From the NCBI GenBank assembly GCA_902362775.1, contig CABIXV010000008.1, positions 1,927 through 35,855 of the forward strand: DNA of 33,929 bases, in the 5' to 3' direction. This document shows, one piece after another, positions 23,961 through 31,562 of this stretch. A program made the position numbers and the translations under genes. The notes under the pieces were generated by a model that was not told where the DNA came from, did no database searches, and saw nothing but the letters and a program-made list of their open reading frames with translations. The first letter of the stretch is position 1. Each line of letters starts with the position of its first letter. This DNA is from Clostridiales bacterium (lineage in GTDB: Bacteria > Bacillota > Clostridia > Oscillospirales > Oscillospiraceae).

Positions 23961-24107
23961 GATACCATGGAGAGTCCACCATACGCCCCTGTACCTCACC
24001 GGGATAGAGGGTCCGCCTCCTAAGCGGAATGTAGTGCGTTCGAGTCGCGCCAGGGGTGCCACTCCGGCGGACATCTCCATGGCATCGACTTTTTATACAT
24101 GGAGATG
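23961..24107 (+). promoter_or_regulatory. Candidate RNA switch: leader, tRNA trailer and asnS ribosome site with mutually exclusive pairings
   Basis: The leader 23961-23977 can pair with the trailer 24069-24086 (GAT/ATC, CCATGGAGA/TCTCCATGG, GTCC/GGAC; one A-C mismatch and one bulged A), clamping the tRNA with 7 free bases on each side. The same trailer strand, CATCTCCATG (24072-24081), is perfectly complementary to CATGGAGATG (24098-24107), which contains the GGAG of asnS. Only one can form at a time. Seen directly: the complementarities and positions. Inferred: any regulatory effect. Confidence 0.5.
23985..24061 (+). tRNA. tRNA-Arg, anticodon CCU
   Basis: Complete cloverleaf of 77 bases with the CCA encoded. 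Acceptor GCCCCTG pairs with CAGGGGT (one G-U at 1-72); D arm CCTC/GAGG with G18-G19 present; anticodon stem TCCGC/GCGGA with loop CTCCTAA (anticodon CCT in DNA); T arm GTGCG/CGCGC with loop TTCGAGT. It reads AGG codons. The 10-25 pair is C-G instead of the usual G-C, and positions 15 and 48 are C and A, not the normal Levitt pair. It is transcribed from the promoter at 23926 and lies 52 bases before asnS. Confidence 0.93.
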
Positions 24108-24113
24108 AATGAA

Positions 24114-25508
24114 ATGGAACGCGTCACCGTCGCCGCCATCTTTGCCGACCAGGAAAAGCTGGGCGGCCAGACCGTCACCGTATGCGGCTGGGCCCGGACC
24201 ATCCGGGACATGAAAACCTTTGGGTTTATCGAGCTGAATGATGGCTCCTGCTTCAAGAACCTGCAGGTCGTCATGGACGCCAATGTCCTGGACAACTATA
24301 AGGAGATTGCCGGTCAAAACGTGGGCGCCGCGCTGATTGTCCGCGGACAGGTGGTGCTGACCCCCGAAGCCAAGCAGCCCTTGGAGGTGAAGGCCGCTTC
24401 TATCCAGGTGGAGGGTGTTTCCGCCCCCGATTATCCCCTGCAGAAGAAGCGCCACAGTGTAGAGTTCCTGCGGACCATCCAGCACCTGCGGCCCCGGACC
24501 AACCTGTTCTCCGCCGCCTTCCGGGTGCGCTCCGCCACCGCCCACGCTATCCACTGCTTCTTCCAGGACCGGGGCTTTGTCTATGTCCACACCCCCATCA
24601 TCACCGCCAGCGACTGTGAAGGGGCGGGCGAGATGTTCCAGGTGACTACCCTGGACCTGGAGAACGTGCCCAGGAACGAGGACGGCACTGTGGACTACAC
24701 CCAAGATTTCTTCGGCAAGCGGGCCAATTTGACCGTATCCGGTCAGCTCAACTGTGAGAACTTTGCCATGGCCTTCGGCAACGTGTACACCTTTGGCCCT
24801 ACCTTCCGGGCGGAGAATTCCAACACGCAGCGGCACGCCGCCGAATTCTGGATGATCGAGCCGGAGATGGCCTTTGCCGACCTGAACGACTATATGGACA
24901 ACGCCGAGGCCATGATCAAGTATGTCATCCGATATGTCATGTCTCACTGCCCGGACGAGATCGACTTCTTCAACTCCTTTGTGGACAAGGGCCTGAAGGA
25001 GCGGCTGGAGCACGTAGCCAACTCCGAGTTCGGCCGGGTCTCCTACACCGAGGCGGTGGAGATTTTGAAGAAGGTCAACGACCAGTTCGACTTCAAAGTG
25101 GAGTGGGGCACCGACCTGCAGACGGAGCACGAACGATACCTCACCGAGCAGGTGTTCAAGCGCCCCGTCTTTGTCACCGACTACCCCAAGGAGATCAAGG
25201 CCTTCTATATGCGCCAGAACGATGACGGCAAGACCGTGGCCGCCGCCGACTGTCTGGTGCCAGGCATCGGCGAGCTCATCGGCGGCTCCCAGCGTGAGGA
25301 ACGGCTGGAACTGCTGGAGGGCCGCATCAGGGAGCTGGGCATGGACCCCAAGGACTACTGGTGGTACTGCGATCTGCGGCGCTACGGCTCCTGCCGGCAC
25401 GCCGGGTATGGCATGGGCTTCGAGCGGATGGTGATGTACCTCACCGGTATCAACAACATCCGCGATGTGGAGCTTCACCCCCGTACTGTGGGCAATGCAG
25501 AGTTCTGA
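24114..25508 (+). CDS. asnS: Asparaginyl-tRNA synthetase
   Basis: Class IIb aminoacyl-tRNA synthetase charging tRNA-Asn. The 464-residue protein has an N-terminal OB-fold anticodon-binding domain ([12 protein letters not shown] near residue 17), motif 2 in [16 protein letters not shown] near 228, and motif 3 [11 protein letters not shown] near 437; it ends R-T-V-G-N-A-E-F. Asn at F-R-A-E-N-S-N and overall pattern favour AsnRS over AspRS. Start ATG 24114 is preferred: GGAG (24101-24104) lies 9 bases upstream and the family N-terminus follows. ATG 24099 is in frame but has no ribosome site before it. The ribosome site lies in a 10-base-pair hairpin with the tRNA trailer. No terminator separates it from the tRNA or from the following small gene. 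Confidence 0.97.
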   Translation: MERVTVAAIFADQEKLGGQTVTVCGWARTIRDMKTFGFIELNDGSCFKNLQVVMDANVLDNYKEIAGQNVGAALIVRGQVVLTPEAKQPLEVKAASIQVEGVSAPDYPLQKKRHSVEFLRTIQHLRPRTNLFSAAFRVRSATAHAIHCFFQDRGFVYVHTPIITASDCEGAGEMFQVTTLDLENVPRNEDGTVDYTQDFFGKRANLTVSGQLNCENFAMAFGNVYTFGPTFRAENSNTQRHAAEFWMIEPEMAFADLNDYMDNAEAMIKYVIRYVMSHCPDEIDFFNSFVDKGLKERLEHVANSEFGRVSYTEAVEILKKVNDQFDFKVEWGTDLQTEHERYLTEQVFKRPVFVTDYPKEIKAFYMRQNDDGKTVAAADCLVPGIGELIGGSQREERLELLEGRIRELGMDPKDYWWYCDLRRYGSCRHAGYGMGFERMVMYLTGINNIRDVELHPRTVGNAEF

Positions 25509-25510
25509 CA

Positions 25511-25759
25511 ATGAAGTCGGAGCTGGAGCGGATCCCTGGAGTGGGGCCGAATATGGCCCGCCACTTGGCGGATATTGGCTATACCACTTTGAATTCCCTG
25601 CGAGGCGAGGACCCGGAGCACATTTATCAAAAGGACTGCTTGTTCCAGGGCTGTCAGGTGGACCGGTGTGCCCTGTATGTCTACCGGCTGGCGGTGTACT
25701 ATGCCGAACATGGGAGCTGCCCGGCGGATAGGCTAAACTGGTGGGACTGGAAGGATTAA
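25511..25759 (+). CDS. Helix-hairpin-helix protein, Cdd1/pathogenicity-locus family
   Basis: An 82-residue protein starting M-K-S-E-L-E-R-I-P-G-V-G-P-N-M-A-R-H-L-A, a clear helix-hairpin-helix (I-P-G-V-G) of the type that binds DNA backbone. The rest (D-C-x-x-x-G-C-x-x-D-R-C-x-L-Y-V-Y-R and the W-W-D-W-K-D end) matches the small Cdd1 family; its three Cys could bind metal. No function is established. The ATG is 2 bases behind the asnS stop with no good ribosome site of its own, so it is probably translated by coupling. The terminator at 25759 ends the transcript. Confidence 0.88.
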   Translation: MKSELERIPGVGPNMARHLADIGYTTLNSLRGEDPEHIYQKDCLFQGCQVDRCALYVYRLAVYYAEHGSCPADRLNWWDWKD

Positions 25760-25797
25760 AACATGGCGGACGCTACAGCGTCCGCCATGTTTCATTT
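25759..25797. terminator. Bidirectional terminator between the asnS operon and spoIIE
   Basis: AAACATGGCGGACGC (25759-25773) pairs perfectly with GCGTCCGCCATGTTT (25778-25792), 4-base loop. Plus strand continues CATTTT; minus strand has TTTTAA. The spoIIE stop codon touches the right arm. Confidence 0.88.
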
Positions 25798-28155
25798 TAA
25801 CGATGACTTCATCTGGCCTGCTGCCCGCTTTTCAATGCGGATGACCAGAGCCGTTCGGTCATCGGTGACCTCTTTGGGGCTGTCGGTAATGAGTTCACGG
25901 GCCAGGTCTTTGGGGCTGGCCCCGTCAAACTGGGCTAGCTTGTCCTTGACCCACTGGTCTTCCCCGGCGCCGCAGATACCGTCGCTCACCATAAGCACTG
26001 TGTCCCCTGGCGCCAGCTTCAGGGTGAACTGGTCCAGCGCCCCCTGCTCTCCCTCGGCCAGCCCGGCGGGGAGGGAGGTGCCGGACAGCCTCTGGACCGC
26101 AGAGCCCTTTTTTACATAGCTGGGAGCGGCCCCCAGCTTGAACAGCTGTCCCTCGCCGGAGAACAGGTCCACCTGGAGCAGATCTACCGTAGTAAAGCCG
26201 CCGGTTTCCTCTCCGCGGAGCGCCAAGGCGGAGGAGAGGGTGGACAGGGCGTGACGTGGTTCTACCCCGGCCTGGAGGAACTGCTCCAGCAGACGAACCG
26301 CCAAGGAGCTCTCCCGGTTGGCGTCAGGGCCGCTGCCCATGCCGTCGCACAGGAGGACATACAGCTTGCCGTCGGACCGCTTGAAATAGGTTCCGGAGTC
26401 GCCGCTCACCGTCTCGCCGCTCTTTTTCTGGGCGGCCACTCCGGCCAGAGCCATCAGCGGCTCCTGCTGGAGAAGGGAGATGGAGTCCTCTCCGGGCTGG
26501 TCCACCCGGAGGGGGACACCCAGCAGGTCAGACAGGTCGGACAGACGGCTGGGCCGTGCCAGGGCAGCGCAGCCGGGACCCTCTGCCTCCACCCGGAGCA
26601 GGCCCCTGCTGTCCCGGTATACCGCGGTCCGGATGTCCAGTCCCAGCTCCGCCACCCGCTGGCGCAGCTTCCGGTCTCCCAGCAGGTCGGGAATGAGCTC
26701 CCGGCTCAGTTCTGCAGAGGCAGCCCCCAGCAGATCAGCCAGTTGGGCATACTGCCGGCCCACTGCCGCCCGGCTCTCCTTGACCCGAGCGTTGTACTGG
26801 CGGCGGTAGAACAGGGCGGTGAGTTCCTCGTTTACGGTGGATAGAAAGGCGGAGAAATGGATGCATCGGTGGGAGAAATGGCTGGGAAAGTCACTCCCCT
26901 CCGCGCGGCCCCGCTCCACCATGGCGGGGGTGGCGTCATTGAGAGCGTTGAAGGTGGTAGTGTAATTCTGCTGCCAGCAGTTGTTCCGGAGAGAGCAGGA
27001 GCGGCATACCCTGCTGGCGGTTCGGTCAAAGACGGTGGCTACGTCATTGTCGTTCTCCGGGGGACGGAAGGCGGAGCGCAGGGAGTCGCACAGGGTACGG
27101 AAGGCCTTGGCTGTGGCCTCCAACTGATGCTGGACCAGGGCTTGGGCCCGCAGGTCCACAGGGCCGGCCATCTGGGGGGCCAGCCACACGCCCAGCTTGC
27201 GCATGGGCTGCTGGGGCAGCAGGAGAAAGGCCACCGAGGCCACAAATACCTCGTACAGAATGGACAGAGGCAGCTCCCGCTCCCAGGTCCATAACACTGC
27301 GCCACCATTGACCAGTACATAGACCATGGCGGCCCACAGCCGTGCCTTGCCCCGGCACAGGCCAGCCATCATGCCGGACAGACCGTAGGCCATGGTGTAC
27401 ATGGGGATGCCTGCTCCGGCCAAGTCCATGGCCATGCCCAGAGACACCCCGGCGATGGCTCCGGTGGCCAGACCGCCCTGCCAGGCGGCGGTTATCACCG
27501 CCAACACAGCAAGGATGCGGCCTAGAGAGATATCCTTATAGATGTAGAGGGGGACCAGCGCCATCAGCGCGGTGGCCAATAAAACCAACAGGCCGGCCCG
27601 GCGGGTAGGGGAGAGGAGCCTGTCCTCCCGGTGGACACGCATAGGGACCAGGACCGCCCGGTAGCACCAGACGGCCGCTGCAGTCAGGCAGACCTCCAGA
27701 GAGAAATAGATGGCGTCAACTGTCTTCCATCCCTGTTGGGACAGATAGATAAAACCCGCCGCCCCGTTGATGGAGGCGGTGAGCAGCGGCATGGTCCAGG
27801 AGCGACGGATCGCCTTCAGATCGTAGAAGGCGAAGGCCACAGCAAAGGTGAGAATGGAGGCGGAGGCGTACCGCAGCCCGTCCGCAAAGCCCATCTGGCA
27901 CAGATATCCGAAGCAGGCTCCCAGCAGAGCCGCCCCTCCGCACAGTCCGGAGCCCGCCGCCCCGACCAGGGCCACCCCGAAGGGGGAATACCCCTCAAAG
28001 ATGACCGCCCCGGCCAGCACCGCCGCCAGCAGCAGATGGATACCCGCCTCCGCCCATAAGGTGAGGGCGGAGGCGGACAGCTGGATCTGACCGGTCTGTT
28101 TGGACTGCTGCCGAAGTTTGTTGAGCTTTCCGTGTATGCTTTCTCTGGCCGTCAT
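25792..28155 (-). CDS. spoIIE: Stage II sporulation protein E, membrane-bound PP2C-type phosphatase
   Basis: SpoIIE sits at the polar septum and dephosphorylates SpoIIAA, releasing sigma-F in the forespore. The 787-residue product (about 827 in B. subtilis) has roughly ten N-terminal transmembrane helices (about 35-330), a central regulatory region with C-R-S-C-S-L-R-N-N-C, and a C-terminal PP2C phosphatase (about 575-785) with L-L-C-D-G-M-G-S-G-P-D-A-N (metal-binding Asp), G-G-F-T-T-V-D-L-L and M-V-S-D-G-I-C-G-A-G. ATG 28155 follows AGGAGG by 8 bases. It is transcribed away from the Asp23 gene. Its presence indicates an endospore former. Confidence 0.95.
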   Translation of the reverse strand: MTARESIHGKLNKLRQQSKQTGQIQLSASALTLWAEAGIHLLLAAVLAGAVIFEGYSPFGVALVGAAGSGLCGGAALLGACFGYLCQMGFADGLRYASASILTFAVAFAFYDLKAIRRSWTMPLLTASINGAAGFIYLSQQGWKTVDAIYFSLEVCLTAAAVWCYRAVLVPMRVHREDRLLSPTRRAGLLVLLATALMALVPLYIYKDISLGRILAVLAVITAAWQGGLATGAIAGVSLGMAMDLAGAGIPMYTMAYGLSGMMAGLCRGKARLWAAMVYVLVNGGAVLWTWERELPLSILYEVFVASVAFLLLPQQPMRKLGVWLAPQMAGPVDLRAQALVQHQLEATAKAFRTLCDSLRSAFRPPENDNDVATVFDRTASRVCRSCSLRNNCWQQNYTTTFNALNDATPAMVERGRAEGSDFPSHFSHRCIHFSAFLSTVNEELTALFYRRQYNARVKESRAAVGRQYAQLADLLGAASAELSRELIPDLLGDRKLRQRVAELGLDIRTAVYRDSRGLLRVEAEGPGCAALARPSRLSDLSDLLGVPLRVDQPGEDSISLLQQEPLMALAGVAAQKKSGETVSGDSGTYFKRSDGKLYVLLCDGMGSGPDANRESSLAVRLLEQFLQAGVEPRHALSTLSSALALRGEETGGFTTVDLLQVDLFSGEGQLFKLGAAPSYVKKGSAVQRLSGTSLPAGLAEGEQGALDQFTLKLAPGDTVLMVSDGICGAGEDQWVKDKLAQFDGASPKDLARELITDSPKEVTDDRTALVIRIEKRAAGQMKSSLK

Positions 28156-28212
28156 GCCTGTTTCCTCCTATGTATACGGCCCCAGAGGGCCTGTCCTAAC
28201 CTGATGTGCCCC

Positions 28213-28246
28213 ATTATATTCCAATTTCTGGAAAAGATGCGTCGAA
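28213..28246 (-). promoter_or_regulatory. spoIIE promoter with possible Spo0A box
   Basis: Minus strand TATAAT (28218-28213) has no usable -35 at 17 bases (CGCATC). At that place lies TTCGACG (28246-28240), a 6 of 7 match to the Spo0A box (TGNCGAA read on the plus strand). A poor -35 plus a 0A box is the B. subtilis spoIIE arrangement. Confidence 0.45.
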
Positions 28247-28298
28247 TGGTGTAAGGGTGGGCCGGTAGAGGAAGGGAAAAGAGGACAGAAGTTGGGAC

Positions 28299-28327
28299 TT
28301 GTATTTTTGCGGAAAATCGAATACAAT
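28299..28327 (+). promoter_or_regulatory. Promoter of the Asp23-YloV operon
   Basis: TTGTAT (28299-28304), 17-base spacer, TACAAT (28322-28327). Start near 28334. Confidence 0.65.
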
Positions 28328-28380
28328 AGAAACTGTATTAATATGGATTCCTATCCTGCGCGAAAGGAAGGTAGAGATCT

Positions 28381-28728
28381 ATGAAACTGCAGAACGAACT
28401 GGGCGAGATCCGCATCAGCAGCGATGTTTTTACCGCTATCACAGGAAGCGCCGCCACCAACTGTTACGGCGTGAAGGGGATGGCGGTCCGCTCTAAGACA
28501 GACGGTCTGGTCCATCTGCTGAAGCGGGAGTCTATGGCCAAGGGCGTGAAGGTCTATTATAACGAAGATGGAACTGTGTCCATCGAACTGCACATCATTG
28601 TGGAAAACGGGGTCAACCTGATGGCTGTCTGCCGCTCCATTATGAGCGAGGTCCGCTATGTGGTCAGCCAGACCACGGGAGTAGAGGTCGCCTCGGTGGA
28701 TGTGTGTGTGGATTCCATGCGCTTTTAA
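28381..28728 (+). CDS. Asp23/Gls24 family protein (YloU-like)
   Basis: A 115-residue protein of the Asp23/Gls24 (DUF322) family. It starts with a family-typical strand G-E-I-R-I-S-S-D-V-F, has N-C-Y-G-V-K-G-M-A and V-K-V-Y-Y-N-E-D-G-T-V-S-I-E-L-H-I-I-V, and ends V-A-S-V-D-V-C-V-D-S. Cytosolic, linked in other Firmicutes to envelope stress and to the neighbouring FakA-like protein. AAGGAAGG lies about 9 bases before ATG 28381. It is 27 bases ahead of the yloV-like gene, the usual yloU-yloV order, in one operon. Confidence 0.92.
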   Translation: MKLQNELGEIRISSDVFTAITGSAATNCYGVKGMAVRSKTDGLVHLLKRESMAKGVKVYYNEDGTVSIELHIIVENGVNLMAVCRSIMSEVRYVVSQTTGVEVASVDVCVDSMRF

Positions 28729-28755
28729 CCATTCATAGAAAGGAAAATAGCCACT

Positions 28756-30444
28756 ATGGTACACAATATTGACGCGGCGGCTTTCCAACGAATGGTGATT
28801 CATGGAGCCGCTGCCATCAGCGCGCAGAAACAGCCCATCAATGATCTAAATGTATTTCCTGTCCCGGACGGCGACACAGGCACCAATATGTCCCTGACCA
28901 TCGGCGCGGCCGCCGCGGAGATGAAAAAGAACCGCTATCAGGCTGTGGGTCAGGCCGCCCAGGGGACCGCTTCGGCCCTGCTGCGGGGGGCCCGGGGCAA
29001 CTCCGGTGTCATCCTGTCTCTGTTGTTCCGCGGCTTTGCCAAGGCGATCAAGGAGAAGGAAACCATGGACGGCCGGGATCTGGCTATCGCTCTGGATTTC
29101 GGCGTGGCCGCCGCCTATAAGGCGGTTATGAAGCCCGCCGAGGGCACCATCCTCACGGTGTCCCGTCTGGCCGCCGCCCGGGCCGCCGGCTGTGCCCGGG
29201 AGAACAATGACGTCGAGGCCGTGCTGGAGGCTGCCATTCAGGAGGGCCATGTGGCTCTGGCCGACACGGTCAACCTGAATCCCGTGCTGAAGAAAGCCGG
29301 GGTAGTGGACGCCGGCGGAAAGGGCTTTCTGGTCATCCTTCAGGGCATGCTGGATGAGCTCCGGGGACTGCCCATGCCTGAGGTGATGGAGGAGAAGGAG
29401 GGCTCCGGGGATAAGGCCGATTTTGAGGCCCTGTCCGTGGAGGATATCACCTTTGCCTTCGACACCGTGTATATTATCCGCAAGGACCGGGAGGATGTGG
29501 ACCTGGAGCCTCTGCGCCGCTATTTGAATTCCATTGGCGACAGTCTGGTTATTGGTGAGGACGACACCGCCTTTAAGGTTCATGTCCACACCAACATACC
29601 CGGCCAGGCCCTGACCGAGTCCCAAAAATACGGGACGCTGGAGCTGGCCAAGATCGAGAATATGCGTACTCAGGCGGAGGATCTGGCCGCCGGCAAGCAC
29701 GTCCAGAGCACTGACGATCTGGAGAATGTGGAGCGGGAGCTGGAGGCCGGCGGGACTGAGGGCCCGGCCAAGGCGGCGCCAGAAAAAAAGTTTGGCTATG
29801 TGGCTGTCTGCGCCGGCGCTGGACTGGAGGCTGTATTCCGTGACTTGGGCGTGGACGGACTAGTAGGTGGAGGACAGACCATGAACCCCTCCACAGAGGA
29901 CATTCTGAAGGAGATCGAGCGCACACCGGCTGAAATCGTCTATGTCCTGCCCAACAATAAAAACATCATTATGGCGGCCGAGCAGTGTGTGTCCCTGTGC
30001 GAGGATAAAAAGGTGGTAGTCCTGCCCACCAAGACTATCCCCCAGGGCATCTCCGCTATGCTGTGCGCCGAACCGGACGCCAGCGAGGAGGACAATACTG
30101 CCGCCATGACCGACGGTTTTAGCCGGGTCCGGACCAGTGAGATTACCTACGCGGCGCGGGACTCCGACTTTGGCGGCTTTGCCATCAAGCAGGGGGACTA
30201 TCTGGCCCTGGAGGAGCACCAGCTCTTTGGCACGGACCAGGACTTGGAATCCATGCTGGACCGGCTGGCCCACTCGGAGGGACACCAGGAGGCAGAGTTT
30301 ATCTCTATCTTCTATGGAGAGGACGTTACAGAGGAGCAGGCCCAGCGGGCGGAGGAGATCTTCGCGGCGGCCTGCCCCAAGGCGGAGGTCAGCCTGCTGC
30401 CCGGCGGCCAGCCCGTCTACTACTATATGATATCTGCGGAATAA
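28756..30444 (+). CDS. yloV: DAK2-domain protein, FakA/YloV-like (fatty acid kinase catalytic subunit)
   Basis: A 562-residue cytosolic protein. The N-terminal DhaL (DAK2) domain binds ATP and two Mg ions: D-L-N-V-F-P-V-P-D-G-D-T-G-T-N-M near residue 30 carries the Asp ligands, then G-A-R-G-N-S-G-V-I-L-S near 80 and A-E-G-T-I-L-T-V-S near 130. A middle domain follows, and the C-terminal third (from about 345) is a DegV-like-partner domain with L-P-N-N-K-N-I. FakA phosphorylates fatty acids presented by a DegV-family FakB, which is not in this window. A charged linker with E-L-E-A-G-G-T-E-G-P lies near 330. recG often follows yloV in Firmicutes; here a terminator follows instead. Confidence 0.92.
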   Translation: MVHNIDAAAFQRMVIHGAAAISAQKQPINDLNVFPVPDGDTGTNMSLTIGAAAAEMKKNRYQAVGQAAQGTASALLRGARGNSGVILSLLFRGFAKAIKEKETMDGRDLAIALDFGVAAAYKAVMKPAEGTILTVSRLAAARAAGCARENNDVEAVLEAAIQEGHVALADTVNLNPVLKKAGVVDAGGKGFLVILQGMLDELRGLPMPEVMEEKEGSGDKADFEALSVEDITFAFDTVYIIRKDREDVDLEPLRRYLNSIGDSLVIGEDDTAFKVHVHTNIPGQALTESQKYGTLELAKIENMRTQAEDLAAGKHVQSTDDLENVERELEAGGTEGPAKAAPEKKFGYVAVCAGAGLEAVFRDLGVDGLVGGGQTMNPSTEDILKEIERTPAEIVYVLPNNKNIIMAAEQCVSLCEDKKVVVLPTKTIPQGISAMLCAEPDASEEDNTAAMTDGFSRVRTSEITYAARDSDFGGFAIKQGDYLALEEHQLFGTDQDLESMLDRLAHSEGHQEAEFISIFYGEDVTEEQAQRAEEIFAAACPKAEVSLLPGGQPVYYYMISAE

Positions 30445-30447
30445 GGA

Positions 30448-30497
30448 CAAAACAGAGCAGGCCCTCTCCAGATATGGAGAGGGCCTGCTCTGTTTTG
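30448..30497 (+). terminator. Terminator after the YloV-like gene
   Basis: A perfect 23-base stem (30448-30470 with 30475-30497) around a GATA loop, ending in TTTTG. The stem is unusually long and starts 3 bases after the stop codon. Confidence 0.92.
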
Positions 30498-30778
30498 CGG
30501 TCAGGGACAGGGCGTTCCGTTTTCCTTCTGTCCTGTGGAAGGCTGATTTCAGAATAGCCAAGCGGGCAGTTGCCCGATATGGTGGCTGCCGATTAAACTA
30601 AGATTTGAGATTATTGCTGAACTATGAAATTGGAAATAATATCTGCTGCCTTTTCCGCGTTGGAAAAGAGAGCGGGGTACCCTCCGGCTGGGAAAAGATA
30701 TACAGAAGCTTGGGAAAGCATAGAGGCCATTTTTCTATATTCTTCCTCCGGCTTATGAAATAGCGGACGCTTTTCCTC
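30498..30778. other. Intergenic stretch without a recognisable gene
   Basis: Lower GC than its surroundings. The only frame of note is a 44-codon ATG frame at 30624-30758, which has no ribosome site. No repeat, tRNA or operator was seen. Confidence 0.5.
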
Positions 30779-30784
30779 TATAAT
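30779..30784 (+). promoter_or_regulatory. -10 box of the queT promoter
   Basis: Consensus TATAAT at 30779-30784; the expected -35 place (30756-30761) reads TGAAAT, a poor match. Start would be near 30791. Confidence 0.45.
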
Positions 30785-30790
30785 TCACCA

Positions 30791-30997
30791 GCACGGAAAG
30801 GACAGAGATCCCTCTGGACAAACAGCGCGGACTGTGGTAAGATATTGCTCGACGAGTTCCTTCCAAACCTCGTCCAAGCATAGAAGCGCCGGGTCTCCGA
30901 CCGCGAGGGAGCGGAGCGTGGCAGGGGAAGATCCCTGGCTCTATGTTCGTTCAGCGGTTCCGCCGCTGTTCTCTAAACAAAAAATGGAGGTTTTTTC
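30791..30997 (+). promoter_or_regulatory. Structured leader of queT, candidate preQ1-type riboswitch
   Basis: A leader of about 207 bases with successive stems: TGCT/AGCA plus GACGAG (30851-30856)/CTCGTC (30869-30874); CTCCG (30895-30899)/CGGAG (30912-30916); CAGGG (30922-30926)/CCCTG (30933-30937); CAGCGG (30952-30957)/CCGCTG (30963-30968). GGAGG at 30986-30990 follows an A-rich stretch. PreQ1 riboswitches commonly control queT. The larger size and stems fit class III (known from Ruminococcaceae/Oscillospiraceae) better than the short class I, but I could not align it to a consensus from memory. Confidence 0.45.
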
Positions 30998-31516
30998 ATG
31001 TCCAAATTTACCATCAAAGACCTGACTCTGGCGGCGCTGATCGCCGCCGTCTACGCCGTGCTCACCGTGGCTCTGCCTGTCCCTGCATTCAGCGGAGTCC
31101 AATTCCGGGTGGCCGAGGCCATGACGGTCCTGCCCTTCCTGTTCCCGGCCGCCACGCCGGGGCTGTTCGTGGGTTGCGTCATCGCCAATCTGTTTTCCCC
31201 CTATCCCCTGGATGTGGTGTGCGGCTCCGCCGCCACCCTCATCGCTTGCCTGCTCACCCAGCGGATGCCAAACCGGTGGCTGGCCTCCCTTCCCCCAGTG
31301 GTGTGCAACATGGTTATCGTGGGGGCGGAGATCGCCTGGTTCGAGGCCGGCTTCGGCCCGGGTTTTGGAGCAGCCTACGCCTTCAACGCCCTCACCGTAG
31401 GGTTGGGCGAGCTGGCCGCCTGCCTTATCCTGGGGCAGTTGCTGCTTTCCGCCCTGCCCAGGGTGCCGGCTCTCCGTCCTTTTATCCCGGAGCGGCGCCT
31501 GACTACGACCCGCTGA
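30998..31516 (+). CDS. queT: QueT-family queuosine precursor transporter
   Basis: A 172-residue integral membrane substrate-binding (S) component expected to work with a shared ECF transporter module to import a queuosine precursor such as preQ1 or queuine. It has about five or six helices; the start L-T-L-A-A-L-I-A-A-V-Y-A-V-L-T, the F-R-V-A-E-A-M-T-V-L-P-F-L-F segment and G-C-V-I-A-N-L-F-S-P-Y-P-L-D-V are QueT hallmarks. GGAGG (30986-30990) is 7 bases before ATG 30998. It is a single gene behind a long structured leader and before a strong terminator. No queuosine synthesis gene is in the window, consistent with salvage. Confidence 0.92.
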   Translation: MSKFTIKDLTLAALIAAVYAVLTVALPVPAFSGVQFRVAEAMTVLPFLFPAATPGLFVGCVIANLFSPYPLDVVCGSAATLIACLLTQRMPNRWLASLPPVVCNMVIVGAEIAWFEAGFGPGFGAAYAFNALTVGLGELAACLILGQLLLSALPRVPALRPFIPERRLTTTR

Positions 31517-31520
31517 AGCA

Positions 31521-31559
31521 AAAGCTCCCGTCCAGAACCGCTGGACGGGAGCTTTTTTT
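31521..31559. terminator. Bidirectional terminator between queT and the HD-domain gene
   Basis: AAAGCTCCCGTCCAG (31521-31535) pairs perfectly with CTGGACGGGAGCTTT (31541-31555), 5-base loop, T-run to 31559; the other strand has TTTTGC. It ends both convergent genes. Confidence 0.94.
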
Positions 31560-31562
31560 GTG

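Noticed and set aside
24099..24113. ATG 24099 as the asnS start
   Set aside because: No Shine-Dalgarno before it, whereas ATG 24114 has GGAG 9 bases upstream and gives the usual N-terminus.
30624..30758. A 44-codon ATG frame in the gap before queT
   Set aside because: No ribosome site, no promoter that would read it and no recognisable motif. It could be a gene remnant but nothing supports it.
30952..30990. Class I preQ1 aptamer directly before queT
   Set aside because: The hairpin loop is only 5 bases (a class I loop is about 12) and the A-rich tail does not carry the expected sequence; the larger leader is a better candidate.
30834..31025. A 63-codon frame running into the start of queT
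   Set aside because: It overlaps the structured leader and queT in another frame and has no ribosome site; its length is explained by GC-rich structure.
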